This document shows, in pieces, positions 8,083 through 16,267 of a DNA stretch of 21,025 bases (the first letter of the stretch is position 1; each line of letters begins with the position of its first letter). The notes under the pieces were generated by a model. The model saw only the letters and a list, made by a program, of their open reading frames with translations, was not told the origin of the DNA and did not search any database. Origin of the DNA: an uncultured Gammaproteobacteria bacterium (GTDB lineage: Bacteria; Pseudomonadota; Gammaproteobacteria; Chromatiales; Chromatiaceae); NCBI GenBank assembly GCA_937926265.1, contig CALAZS010000172.1, forward strand, positions 1 to 21,025, given 5' to 3'. Made by a program: the position numbers and the translations under genes.

Positions 8083-8112
8083 ATTTATCTCAAATCTTGA
8101 TGTGAGATAAAT
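8083..8112 (-). promoter_or_regulatory. 10-bp inverted repeat between the CopL-like gene and cusB
   Basis: ATTTATCTCA (8083-8092) and TGAGATAAAT (8103-8112) are perfect complements around a 10-nt centre. On the minus strand the repeat lies 43 bases ahead of cusB, and the right arm is followed, after GCTG, by five T residues. It may be a leaky terminator/attenuator that lowers expression of cusBA relative to the first gene, or a regulator site. The AT-rich stem makes it a weak terminator. Confidence 0.45.
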
Positions 8113-8140
8113 CAATAGATCCTAAAGATCAGAATAGTGA

Positions 8141-8515
8141 TTAGACGGAGAAACGGGGTGGTCTGTAAGGTGTGTTTAACGGCTGGGAAATATAACGACT
8201 GGAAAACTTTTCGTGGTTTACCGCAATAACAAACAGCACTCGTTCAGGATTACCGTTATGAATACTCAATGCTGCAGGAACAGAAAACTCACAACAATCA
8301 CAGGTTGAAATACCTGTTTCAGGACAAAAGTTTGACAGCTTGTCGACCGAGACCTGGTGACAAGGCATTGATGAGTTATCCTGTTTAGCTGAACTTGCGT
8401 TATTATAATTCAATTGGTCAGAATTCAATTGATCAAAACCTAACCCTGTCAAAGGCAAAGCCAATAACAGAAAGCTCAGAAGCCAGGATATTAATTTTCT
8501 GCTATTTAAACTCAT
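8141..8515 (-). CDS. Cys-rich CopL/DUF2946-like periplasmic protein
   Basis: A 124-residue protein with an N-terminal hydrophobic signal segment (ISWLLSFLLLALPLTGLGF). The mature part has possible metal-binding groups: Met50-Pro-Cys52-His53, Cys64, and Cys72-Asp-Cys74-Cys75. The C-terminus SQPLNTPYRPPRFSV resembles the Pro/Arg end of small CopL- and DUF2946-type proteins that commonly head copper-resistance loci. The assignment rests on architecture, the C-terminal motif and position as first gene of the cus operon, not on strong sequence identity. A role in periplasmic copper sensing or buffering is inferred. The ribosome site is weak. Confidence 0.6.
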   Translation of the reverse strand: MSLNSRKLISWLLSFLLLALPLTGLGFDQLNSDQLNYNNASSAKQDNSSMPCHQVSVDKLSNFCPETGISTCDCCEFSVPAALSIHNGNPERVLFVIAVNHEKFSSRYISQPLNTPYRPPRFSV

Positions 8516-8587
8516 AGATAAATAATTCTAGGCCAATAAACCATTATTAGCCAGATCACATCCAATTAGACCCGCTATTAGACAAAT

Positions 8588-9175
8588 TTAATTCACATCA
8601 ATACCGCAGGCTTGCAATTGTTTTGCAATCATCGGATCTTGAGTATCCCGCCAGTATTCATAGAGCTTAATTAGCTCAGCATCGGATTTTTTAGTTCTCC
8701 GACTGGCTGCAGCCGCTATAAGTTCAATGATTTTCACAAACTGCTGGGTTAATTCCCGGAATATATGCCGGTTTTTATTCGACTGCTCGGCCAGGTAATC
8801 ATATGCCGCTGACCCCATTCCAACAAAATAATCCAGCTTAATACCATACCTGGCATGTCTTTCAGGAAATAACGCGCCAACAAACAAGGCCATATCTCCC
8901 AGGCGCTGCAGAATAAGACAACGTTCATGATGACTACTTGCTGTAGTGGCATCACCATATAAAAGAGCTAGAGGACGGTTTTGTAAGGCACCGTTATAGT
9001 AATCAAAGTAATGGTCACTGCGGCTGAACCTGACCATCATTTCACCTACATACCAAAGAGTGTCTTCCTGTGGCTTAGGCTTTAATTCATCCGCATAATG
9101 GTGAAGTTGAGTACGAAAGTACTCGGGAAGAGATGTTTCTGTAAGAACATGCTTACTCGTGGTGTTTACAGTCAT
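8588..9175 (-). CDS. conserved proteobacterial protein of unknown function
   Basis: A 195-residue, apparently cytoplasmic, mostly helical protein. The start at 9175 has GGAGG six bases upstream, which makes the in-frame ATG at 9187 unlikely. Features I associate with a widespread uncharacterised proteobacterial family of about 200 residues are the block MMVRFSRSDHYFDY, then RPLALLYGDA, SHHERCLILQRLGDMALFVGALFPE, DYFVGMGSAAYDYLAE and the ending LIKLYEYWRDTQDP...LQACGIDVN. I know of no assigned function. It lies between the cus operon and the photolyase block; a possible promoter (TTCAAC, 17 bases, TATGCT) lies upstream. It shares no obvious pathway with either neighbour. Confidence 0.75.
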   Translation of the reverse strand: MTVNTTSKHVLTETSLPEYFRTQLHHYADELKPKPQEDTLWYVGEMMVRFSRSDHYFDYYNGALQNRPLALLYGDATTASSHHERCLILQRLGDMALFVGALFPERHARYGIKLDYFVGMGSAAYDYLAEQSNKNRHIFRELTQQFVKIIELIAAAASRRTKKSDAELIKLYEYWRDTQDPMIAKQLQACGIDVN

Positions 9176-9369
9176 AAAACCCTCCATAAAACCCGTATAG
9201 TATTTTTATAGCATATAAATTTGGTTTTTCCCGTTGAATTACTTTTGTTTTATAAGCAAGCAACATACCAACAAGCTAAATTGAGGCTATATCCCGGAAT
9301 TAAAATTGGATTTTTATAAAACTTTGCACAATTTTATTGCATAGGGAGCGAATAGAATTCCTTGTTGCA

Positions 9370-9525
9370 CTAGAATGAAACCTTGTCATTAATAATTTTG
9401 CGCTGGCGCCTGCAACGTTCGCTGCAATAACGGACATTTTCCCAATCTCTTTTCCATTTTTTTCGCCAGCTAAAAGTACGAGCACAAACCGGGCAGGTTT
9501 TTTGAGGCAGGTTTTGTTTATGCAT
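9370..9525 (-). CDS. DUF2256 small zinc-ribbon protein
   Basis: A 51-residue protein of the DUF2256 family. The sequence runs MHKQNLPQKTCPVCARTFSW, then RKKWKRDWENVRYCSERCRR. It has a CxxC (Cys11, Cys14) and a CxxxC (Cys34, Cys38), expected to bind one zinc, and the Trp/Lys-rich RKKW..DW motif that defines the family. The ATG lies 8 bases inside the end of the photolyase gene, so translation is coupled. DUF2256 genes are regularly found beside photolyase/cryptochrome genes, and the protein may assist the flavoprotein or DNA binding, but its function is unknown. The stop is TAG at 9370-9372. Confidence 0.9.
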   Translation of the reverse strand: MHKQNLPQKTCPVCARTFSWRKKWKRDWENVRYCSERCRRQRKIINDKVSF

Positions 9526-11017
9526 GCCCGCTAACCGTTTGTGTTGATCGGTTGTTACGCGTATGCAGACGAATTATTCGCTCTCGCTCGGCTTTAACCT
9601 CGGGGTTTTTGCGGTGACCCCATATCTTTGCCCGGGCATCTCGGGCACATTGCATATAATCAATAATGGGTGAAGGGTAATCCCTGCCAATCACAACATT
9701 ATATAGGGACTGGTCAAATTCACTCATTAGCCAGGGCTCATGAATGAACTCTTTGGGAATTTCTTTCAATTCCGGAAGCCATTTTTTAATGAATTCTCCA
9801 TCTGGGTCATGTTCCAGTGATTGTTTCACCGGGTTATAGATGCGTACTGTATTGACTCCAGTTGTTCCAGCCTGCATTTGAAATTGCGGGTAGTGAATAC
9901 CTGGTTCGTAATCCAGGAAAAGCCGGGCAAGAATGTGTGCGCCTTCACGCCAGTCCTGATCCAGATGATGGCAAAGAAATGAAACCAACATGGCACGCAT
10001 ACGAAAATTCAGCCAACCGGTTTCATGCAAACAACGCATACAGGCATCAATCAGCGGAAAGCCTGTTTGACCTGTTTTCCATGCCGCCAAATGACTTTCA
10101 TTAGTTTTATGTTCGAGCGACTCATAACCACGGTTAATACAAACAGTTTCGTAGTCACAATCAACCTCGAACTTCTGAATAAAGTGACAATGCCATTTAA
10201 GGCGAGTCAAAATTCCACTGAAAGCTTTTTTATTCGGTTCATAATTGTCATGTTTACGGATATGCTGATAGGCTTGGCGTATGCTTAAACATCCCCAGGC
10301 CAAATATGGTGACAGTCGACCACTGGAATAACGACTCTGTGCCGGCTTGGAAATATGATAATGATAACTATGGCCCCGCTCCCGGGTAAATGATCCCAGG
10401 TATCGCCAGGCATAGGACTCACCTGCCGGCTGAAAACTTGCCGGCCAATTTTTTACCGAATCAAGAAAATTCTGGGTTAAAGGAAACTGGTTAGGTAATT
10501 TTTGCAAACTGTTAATTGAATATTCATTTTTTATGACAGGCTCATGCATAACCTTGTACCAACGGGCATCCCAGCCATTACGATTCTTAATACCCCGCTC
10601 TATGCCATCACGTTGGAATTCATGCCACGCTGCAGAATTTTTAACCAGGCATTGTCTGACGGCTTTGTCCCGATTCCAGCTGCTCCTGGTACCGCTCTCA
10701 CGGTAAGAGTAAACAGAATTGACACGATAAGTCTTGAGCAAATGTCGAAAAACTTCCAGTGCTTCAGCATAGTAAATATCCACTTCTCTCTGATAAGGTT
10801 TCAACCTGTTATTCATTTCCAGCAGAGCATGGTAATTAAACTGCAAATGACGCTGACTGGTGTCAGGGTGACCGGTAAGAGACGGCTCGAATATGTAGAT
10901 TATGCGATATGGTATTCCGGCTTTTTCAGCCGCATGCAGGGCAGCATGATCCTGGGTCCTCAAATCACGTTTTAACCAGACTATGTTTATATTGTCGTTT
11001 TCCAAGCAACCATCCAT
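9518..11017 (-). CDS. photolyase/cryptochrome family flavoprotein
   Basis: About 499 residues from the ATG at 11017; a GTG at 11044 would add nine residues and neither start has a strong ribosome site. Residue numbers here count from the GTG. The N-terminal Rossmann-like photolyase domain begins INIVWLKRDLRTQDHAAL; the C-terminal FAD domain shows YSSGRLSPYLAWGCLSIRQAY (239-259), QTGFPLIDACMRCLHETGWLNFRMRAM (326-352) and DWREG (364-368). The protein would bind FAD and either repair UV dimers or act as a cryptochrome. Around the flavin it departs from E. coli PhrB: Asn378 corresponds to His384 and the inner electron-transfer Trp382 to Phe388. It is coupled to DUF2256. Confidence 0.9.
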   Translation of the reverse strand: MDGCLENDNINIVWLKRDLRTQDHAALHAAEKAGIPYRIIYIFEPSLTGHPDTSQRHLQFNYHALLEMNNRLKPYQREVDIYYAEALEVFRHLLKTYRVNSVYSYRESGTRSSWNRDKAVRQCLVKNSAAWHEFQRDGIERGIKNRNGWDARWYKVMHEPVIKNEYSINSLQKLPNQFPLTQNFLDSVKNWPASFQPAGESYAWRYLGSFTRERGHSYHYHISKPAQSRYSSGRLSPYLAWGCLSIRQAYQHIRKHDNYEPNKKAFSGILTRLKWHCHFIQKFEVDCDYETVCINRGYESLEHKTNESHLAAWKTGQTGFPLIDACMRCLHETGWLNFRMRAMLVSFLCHHLDQDWREGAHILARLFLDYEPGIHYPQFQMQAGTTGVNTVRIYNPVKQSLEHDPDGEFIKKWLPELKEIPKEFIHEPWLMSEFDQSLYNVVIGRDYPSPIIDYMQCARDARAKIWGHRKNPEVKAERERIIRLHTRNNRSTQTVSGHA

Positions 11018-11059
11018 CTTAATAAAACAGCCGACCAGGTACACTGTTCCTGATTAGGT

Positions 11060-11091
11060 TTTAAAGGATATCCCATGACGTTGCCTTTAAA
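11060..11091. promoter_or_regulatory. inverted repeat upstream of the photolyase and DUF2490 genes
   Basis: TTTAAAGG (11060-11067) and CCTTTAAA (11084-11091) are perfect complements separated by 16 bases, in the divergent region between the photolyase and DUF2490 genes. The position suits an operator for the minus-strand gene. A consensus -10 box, TATAAT (11124-11129), lies on the plus strand toward DUF2490, but I see no matching -35. Confidence 0.35.
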
Positions 11092-11194
11092 CTGTTCATT
11101 CCCAACTGTATTTTAATGGTTTTTATAATTTGTCTTTTTTTTCAGCTAAGCCAAAAATAACCAACTACCTCGAACTAACTTGGAATTTTTCCAG

Positions 11195-11923
11195 ATGATA
11201 TTTAACCAATTGCCTTTAGACTGGAGCCATATCCGCAGGGACCATAATGGCAGAAATAGTAAACTCGCTGGCCATTTTTTAATTTTGATATTGGCTGTTT
11301 TAATTTCGCCTCACACTTTTTCTGCAGATTCTCGCGATTCTGGTATGAGCTGGAACCTGCTGCTCAAGTCAAAGATTAATGATGACTGGTTTTTACTATC
11401 ACGTTCCAATCTTGCATCACGCGATGATAATAATGATTATTTTTTTGGTTACACCGGGGCCAGCATTGGTTACCAACTGGACGAAACATGGAGTGTTCGA
11501 CTCGGTTATCGTTATGCAGCGATTAAACCGCAAAATAAATGGCTGAATGAAGATCGCCCTTTTGTTGAGGCCTATGCTTCAAAAAAAATTGACAACCTCA
11601 ATGACGCCAGGTTTACCAGTCGCTCTCGTGTGGAATGGCGCATATTTGATTATCGCGATAATGATATTCGCCTGCGCCAGGAATTTACCCTGGAAGCGCC
11701 TTTGCAGCTCACTGACTTAAAACTGAACCCATACCTGGAAGAAGAGCTGTTCTACAGTACGGAAAAGCAGCAATTGGAAGCTAACTGGCTCGGTGGTGGA
11801 CTTGCCTGGCGCCCTGCCAAGGGTGTGAAATTAAAGATGGGTTATCGTTGGAATCATTTTCGTCTGGGAGATAACTGGCGTGACCGCGACGTGCTTGTGC
11901 TGGGACTCAACCTGTTTTACTGA
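11195..11923 (+). CDS. DUF2490 outer-membrane beta-barrel protein
   Basis: A 242-residue protein from the ATG at 11195 (the frame also opens at a TTG, 11180). It has a long n-region, then a signal peptide core (LAGHFLILILAVLISPHTFSA), and a mature part of alternating strands: SWNLLLKSKINDDWFLLSRSNL, SVRLGYRYAAI, RFTSRSRVEWRIFDYRD, RQEFTLEAP, LNPYLEEELFYS, VKLKMGYRWN. It ends in LVLGLNLFY, with the terminal aromatic residue expected of an outer-membrane barrel. The pattern matches DUF2490, whose function is not known. It is convergent with the RND permease gene, 19 bases from its stop. Confidence 0.8.
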   Translation: MIFNQLPLDWSHIRRDHNGRNSKLAGHFLILILAVLISPHTFSADSRDSGMSWNLLLKSKINDDWFLLSRSNLASRDDNNDYFFGYTGASIGYQLDETWSVRLGYRYAAIKPQNKWLNEDRPFVEAYASKKIDNLNDARFTSRSRVEWRIFDYRDNDIRLRQEFTLEAPLQLTDLKLNPYLEEELFYSTEKQQLEANWLGGGLAWRPAKGVKLKMGYRWNHFRLGDNWRDRDVLVLGLNLFY

Positions 11924-11942
11924 TTTGATTAATTGATCAGGT

Positions 11943-14900
11943 TTATTGATCTTTTTTATGCTTTGGCAGCTCTTTCTCAAGCTTTCTGGCCACTTCCCCC
12001 GGAGAGCCCGAAAACCTTCCTAACAGATCATATGCGGCAGGCACGATAAAAATCGTAAACAGGGTACCAACGATCACCCCTGACAGGATCACTACACCAA
12101 TGACGAGACGTGTTTCAGTACCGGCACCTGATGAGATGATTAGCGGTACCGCCCCGGCAGCAGTTGTAATACCCGTCATAATGATCGGCCTGAAACGCGT
12201 GTCTGCGGCTTCAATAAGTGCCTCATGAAACTCCTTACCCATATCCCGCAACTGGTTTGCGAATTCCACGATTAAAATACCGTTCTTTGCTGATAAGCCA
12301 ACCAGCATTATGAGCCCGATCTGGCTGTAAAGATTGAGTGTCTGGCCGGTAAAATACAGTCCCAAAAGTGCACCGGTCATGGCAAAAGGCACAGTCAGCA
12401 TGATAATGAAAGGATGTATCCAACTTTCAAACTGGGCAGCAAGCACCAGGAAAACAACAACCAGCCCCAACATAAATATGAACACCAGCGACTCGCTGGA
12501 GAACTTGTAGTCACGTGATTGACCTTTGAAATCAACTATCGCTTCACCCGGCAGAAACTCTTTAACCAGCCCTTCCATGTAATCAAGCGCTTCACCCAGG
12601 GAATAACCTTCGGCAAGATTGGCAGAGATCGTAATACTGCGAACCCGGTTGTAGCGGTTTAACTTGATAGAATCAGCATACTCAACCAATTCGACCACAT
12701 TGGAAAGCGGTATGAGCTCGCCGGAACGGTCTGATCGCACATAAATGTTTTGAATATCTACAGGCGAGCGCTGCGCATCCCTCTCACCTTCGAGTAACAC
12801 ATCATATTCCTGACCATCTTCGATGTAGGTGGTAACCTGACGCGAGCCCAGCATGGTTTCCAGGGTGCGGCCGATATTGCTGACGGTTACACCGAGTTCG
12901 GCAGCGCGATCATAGTTGATGACGACCTGCAATTGCGGCTTGGTTTCCTTGTAATCCCAGTCAAGCCCAACCAGGCCGGGGTTATCCTCTTCGATCTTGG
13001 CCCTGAGAATGTCACGCCATTGGGCAAGCTCTTTGTACGTACCGCCACCAATAACGAACTGCACAGGTTTTTGAATACGTTTACCAAAACCTTGACGCAT
13101 GACAGGAAATGCCTTAACACCTGGCAAATCACCCAGCTTGGCTCGCACATCGTTCATGATATCAAAACCGGAGCGGCGTTCTCCCCAGTCATTAAGCACG
13201 ATAATCATGATGCCGGTATTAAAGATGGCAACATTACCGAATGCTCGCGGTGCACGCACCAGTAACCGGGTTACTTCACCACTCTCTACCAGCGGCATGA
13301 GTCGGTCTTCTGCTTCATCCATATACTTGCTCATCTTTTCGTAAGAGGCTCCCTCTGGTCCATTGATCAATACAAAGAAGGCTCCACGATCCTCTTTAGG
13401 GGTATATTCATCGGGTATTTGCGTAAGCAACCAGGCAGAGGTACCAACCATGGCAATAAAAATCATCACAAGTATCCACTTGTGTCTCAAGGCCACTGCA
13501 AGCAGGTTATGATAGCCCTTTTGCACGAGTTTGAAGCCAGCATCAATGCGCCTGGTAAGCCAGTTACTTTCGCCCGAATGATGCAAAACTTTGGACGCAA
13601 GCATAGGTGACAAGGACAGCGCTACAAAGCTTGAAAAGGCAACTGCTGCTGCCATTGTGATAGCAAACTCCGAGAAAAGCCTGCCGACATCACCCTGTAG
13701 AAAAGAAATAGGCAAAAATACAGAAACCAGCACAACTGTTGTAGCAATGACCGCAAATGCGACCTGGCGGCTTCCACGGTAAGCGGCTACCAGACGGCTT
13801 TCACCATACTGCTCCATGCGCCGGTGAATATTTTCCAGGACCACAATGGCATCATCCACAACCAGTCCTATCGCCAGTACCAGAGCCAGCAACGTCAGCA
13901 TATTGACTGAATAGTCCAGCATCAAAAGTACCAGTGACGTTGCGATTAAAGAAATCGGTACTGTGACTGCCGGCACCAGGGTTGCACGCACACTGCCCAG
14001 GAAAACAAATATCACCAGAACAACCAGAATAATCGCGATAGTTAAGGTTTTGTAAACTTCCTGAATGGCATTATCAATGAACACCGAGGTATCGTAACTT
14101 TGTTCAATTGCCATACCTTCAGGCAGAGTTGGGTTGACCCGGTCTCTTTCAGCCTTTGCAGCACGGGCAACAGCTAGGGTATTAGCTGTAGATTGTTTGA
14201 TGATACCAATGCCGACCATTGGCACGCCATTACCACGGAAGAACAGTCGTTCCTCCTCTGCTGTCTTTTCGACCCTGGCAATATCTCCAAGCCGGATCAG
14301 GTAACCGCTGCCGGCTTTGCTTATAACAAGATTTTTAAAGTCATCTGCAGTTCTGAATGTGCGTTCGATTCGCACGGTAAACTGACGCTCTCTGGAATCA
14401 ATGCTGCCGGCCGGTATTTCAATGTTTTCAGCGCGAAGCGCCTGCTCGATATCGCTCACAGTAAGATTACGCGCTGCCAGTTTGTTGCGGTCAAGCCAGA
14501 TGCGCATGGCATAATTTAGCCGACCTCCAACTCGTACTCGTGCAACCCCGTCAAGCACGGAAAAACGGTCAACCAGGTAGCGCTCGGCATAATCCGTAAG
14601 CGCCGGCACAGTCATTCTGTCGCTGGCAAGGTTAAGCCACATGATGACATCGTCATCACTACTGGCCTTTTGAATATCCGGCGGCTCTGCCTCAAGCGGA
14701 AGGTTATCCAGAACACCTGAAACCCTGTCGCGAATATCGTTAGCGGCACCATCGATATCCCTGTCAACGGAGAACTCGACATTGATTTTGGACCGTCCAT
14801 CTTCGCTGGTTGATTCAATGAAACGGATGCCTTCAACACCGGCAATGCGATCTTCAATGATTCTTGTTATACGACTTTCAACAACATCTGCAGAAGCGCC

Positions 14901-15056
14901 ACGATAAACCGTATCGACTGAAACAACCGGCGGATCTATATTCGGAAATTCACGCAGGGGCAACCTGTCATAGGCAAGCAGGCCAAAAGCCACCAGCAGA
15001 ATGGATAAAACCGCCGCGAACACAGGGCGCTTAACAGAAACGTCAGAAAGTATCAT
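11943..15056 (-). CDS. HAE1-family RND multidrug efflux permease
   Basis: A 1037-residue inner-membrane proton-driven pump of the AcrB/MexB class, full length. It begins MILSDVSVKRPVFAAVLSIL and has the two large periplasmic loops. The proton-relay pair is Asp401-Asp402 in IGLVVDDAIVVLENIHRR (AcrB Asp407/408). The end has the expected FAMTGALLGLY and GLSAKNGILIVEFANQLR repeats of the TM10-11 region, with the relay Lys in SAKNG. It belongs to the subgroup starting ILSD(V)SVKRPVFA, found with single adaptors in many proteobacteria; drugs or lipids are the likely cargo but cannot be read from sequence. It follows its adaptor by 39 bases, and no outer-membrane channel gene is present. Confidence 0.93.
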   Translation of the reverse strand: MILSDVSVKRPVFAAVLSILLVAFGLLAYDRLPLREFPNIDPPVVSVDTVYRGASADVVESRITRIIEDRIAGVEGIRFIESTSEDGRSKINVEFSVDRDIDGAANDIRDRVSGVLDNLPLEAEPPDIQKASSDDDVIMWLNLASDRMTVPALTDYAERYLVDRFSVLDGVARVRVGGRLNYAMRIWLDRNKLAARNLTVSDIEQALRAENIEIPAGSIDSRERQFTVRIERTFRTADDFKNLVISKAGSGYLIRLGDIARVEKTAEEERLFFRGNGVPMVGIGIIKQSTANTLAVARAAKAERDRVNPTLPEGMAIEQSYDTSVFIDNAIQEVYKTLTIAIILVVLVIFVFLGSVRATLVPAVTVPISLIATSLVLLMLDYSVNMLTLLALVLAIGLVVDDAIVVLENIHRRMEQYGESRLVAAYRGSRQVAFAVIATTVVLVSVFLPISFLQGDVGRLFSEFAITMAAAVAFSSFVALSLSPMLASKVLHHSGESNWLTRRIDAGFKLVQKGYHNLLAVALRHKWILVMIFIAMVGTSAWLLTQIPDEYTPKEDRGAFFVLINGPEGASYEKMSKYMDEAEDRLMPLVESGEVTRLLVRAPRAFGNVAIFNTGIMIIVLNDWGERRSGFDIMNDVRAKLGDLPGVKAFPVMRQGFGKRIQKPVQFVIGGGTYKELAQWRDILRAKIEEDNPGLVGLDWDYKETKPQLQVVINYDRAAELGVTVSNIGRTLETMLGSRQVTTYIEDGQEYDVLLEGERDAQRSPVDIQNIYVRSDRSGELIPLSNVVELVEYADSIKLNRYNRVRSITISANLAEGYSLGEALDYMEGLVKEFLPGEAIVDFKGQSRDYKFSSESLVFIFMLGLVVVFLVLAAQFESWIHPFIIMLTVPFAMTGALLGLYFTGQTLNLYSQIGLIMLVGLSAKNGILIVEFANQLRDMGKEFHEALIEAADTRFRPIIMTGITTAAGAVPLIISSGAGTETRLVIGVVILSGVIVGTLFTIFIVPAAYDLLGRFSGSPGEVARKLEKELPKHKKDQ

Positions 15057-15095
15057 GAGATGACTATCCTCTTTGGCCTAATTGGCATACCTGTC

Positions 15096-16244
15096 CTATT
15101 TAGCCTGAGATTTTTTCTTCAGTAAGTCAGCAATATCGACGGCACCATCATCGATACCGATGATATTAAGCTTGTCTCCGGGTTTGAGCTTATCATTGCC
15201 ATGTGTCACTACCCGGTCACCAACTGATAGCCCTTTCAGCACCTCGATATAGCCGGGAAAACGCATCCCGGTTTTAACCTCAACTTTTTCTACCGAAACA
15301 TTCTCATCTTCACCGACAACTTTCATGACATACTGTTGTTCAGCCATAGGCATCATTGCCGCTTCAGCAGTTACCAGCGCCTGACGTTCATTACGCATAA
15401 CATCAACCTGCATTAACAGCCCCGGTAACAACTTACCCTCAGAATTTGAAATCAGTGCTCTTACGATCACCGTGCGGGTTAAAGGATCAACCCGGCTGTC
15501 GATACTATCTATAAGGCCATCAAACTCCATGCCGGCAAGAGCAGATGCAGTTGCCTTCAATTTCATACCGGGTTTGATTTCTGCAAGAAATACTGACGGA
15601 ACTGAAAAGTCCAGTTTCATGAAACTTGTATCATCAAGCGTAGTTATCAGGTCACCGGTTTCGACAAGCGCGCCAACACTGATATTACGTAACCCAACCA
15701 CACCATCGAAAGGTGCCCGTATTAATCTGTCATCAATACGCGCCTGAATAGCACGAATATTTGCCTCGGCCTGTTCAAGCTCAAGGCGTGTTCGGTCAAG
15801 CTGATCTGGAGAAGCCAGCTTTTGCTTATCCAACTGGCGTAAACGCTGTAAAGTCAGCTTGCGTTCACCTTTTATTGCCTGCGCACGTGCCAATTCAGCC
15901 TGTTGTTCGGTTTTTTGAAGTTCTACCAGGAGCTGGCCCTGTTCAACTTTCTGGCCATCCTTGAAATGTATTGCCTTAACCTTTTCAGTTACTGAAGAGG
16001 TTATGTGAGTTGATTCTATAGACCGGGTTGTGCCCAAAGCCTCAATCTTGTCGTAAATAACCCGGGAATTTACAGGTGCCAAAATCACCGGCTTGGGTTT
16101 GTTACCGGGTTTTTTATTAGATTTGTTATCAGGTTTAACATCTGGGGCAGCCAACACCTGAAAAGCTAATGCCGGAAGAAACATTATTAACAGCAAGGCA
16201 ATGCCATTTTGTCTTTTGAATAGTCCTTTACCAGGATAATGCAT
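15096..16244 (-). CDS. RND periplasmic adaptor (membrane fusion protein)
   Basis: A 382-residue HlyD/AcrA-type adaptor from the ATG at 16244 (GGGA just upstream; the in-frame TTG at 16256 is less likely). The signal peptide ends near LAFQVLA, followed by an unusual Lys/Pro/Asn-rich linker (PDVKPDNKSNKKPGNKPKP). Next come the barrel start (SVTEKVKAIHFKDGQKVEQGQLLVEL), a helical hairpin of about 60 residues (QAELARAQAIKGERKL to RAIQARI), the second lipoyl half (IRAPFDGVVGLRNISVGALV) and the C-terminal barrels (GLSVGDRVVTHGNDKLKPGDKL). The mature N-terminus has no lipobox Cys, so it is held by the signal sequence or by the pump. It is the first gene of the two-gene operon. Confidence 0.92.
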   Translation of the reverse strand: MHYPGKGLFKRQNGIALLLIMFLPALAFQVLAAPDVKPDNKSNKKPGNKPKPVILAPVNSRVIYDKIEALGTTRSIESTHITSSVTEKVKAIHFKDGQKVEQGQLLVELQKTEQQAELARAQAIKGERKLTLQRLRQLDKQKLASPDQLDRTRLELEQAEANIRAIQARIDDRLIRAPFDGVVGLRNISVGALVETGDLITTLDDTSFMKLDFSVPSVFLAEIKPGMKLKATASALAGMEFDGLIDSIDSRVDPLTRTVIVRALISNSEGKLLPGLLMQVDVMRNERQALVTAEAAMMPMAEQQYVMKVVGEDENVSVEKVEVKTGMRFPGYIEVLKGLSVGDRVVTHGNDKLKPGDKLNIIGIDDGAVDIADLLKKKSQAK

Positions 16245-16267
16245 CTCATTTCCCAAATTAAATTTAG

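Noticed and set aside
9300..9485. 61-codon minus-strand frame
   Set aside because: It is a different frame over the DUF2256 gene. The DUF2256 frame has the Cys motifs and family match; this one has neither.
11935..11951. GATCA/TGATC stem followed by six T residues after the DUF2490 stop
   Set aside because: Only 5 bp with two G-C pairs. It is too weak to call as a terminator, though the T-run is suggestive.
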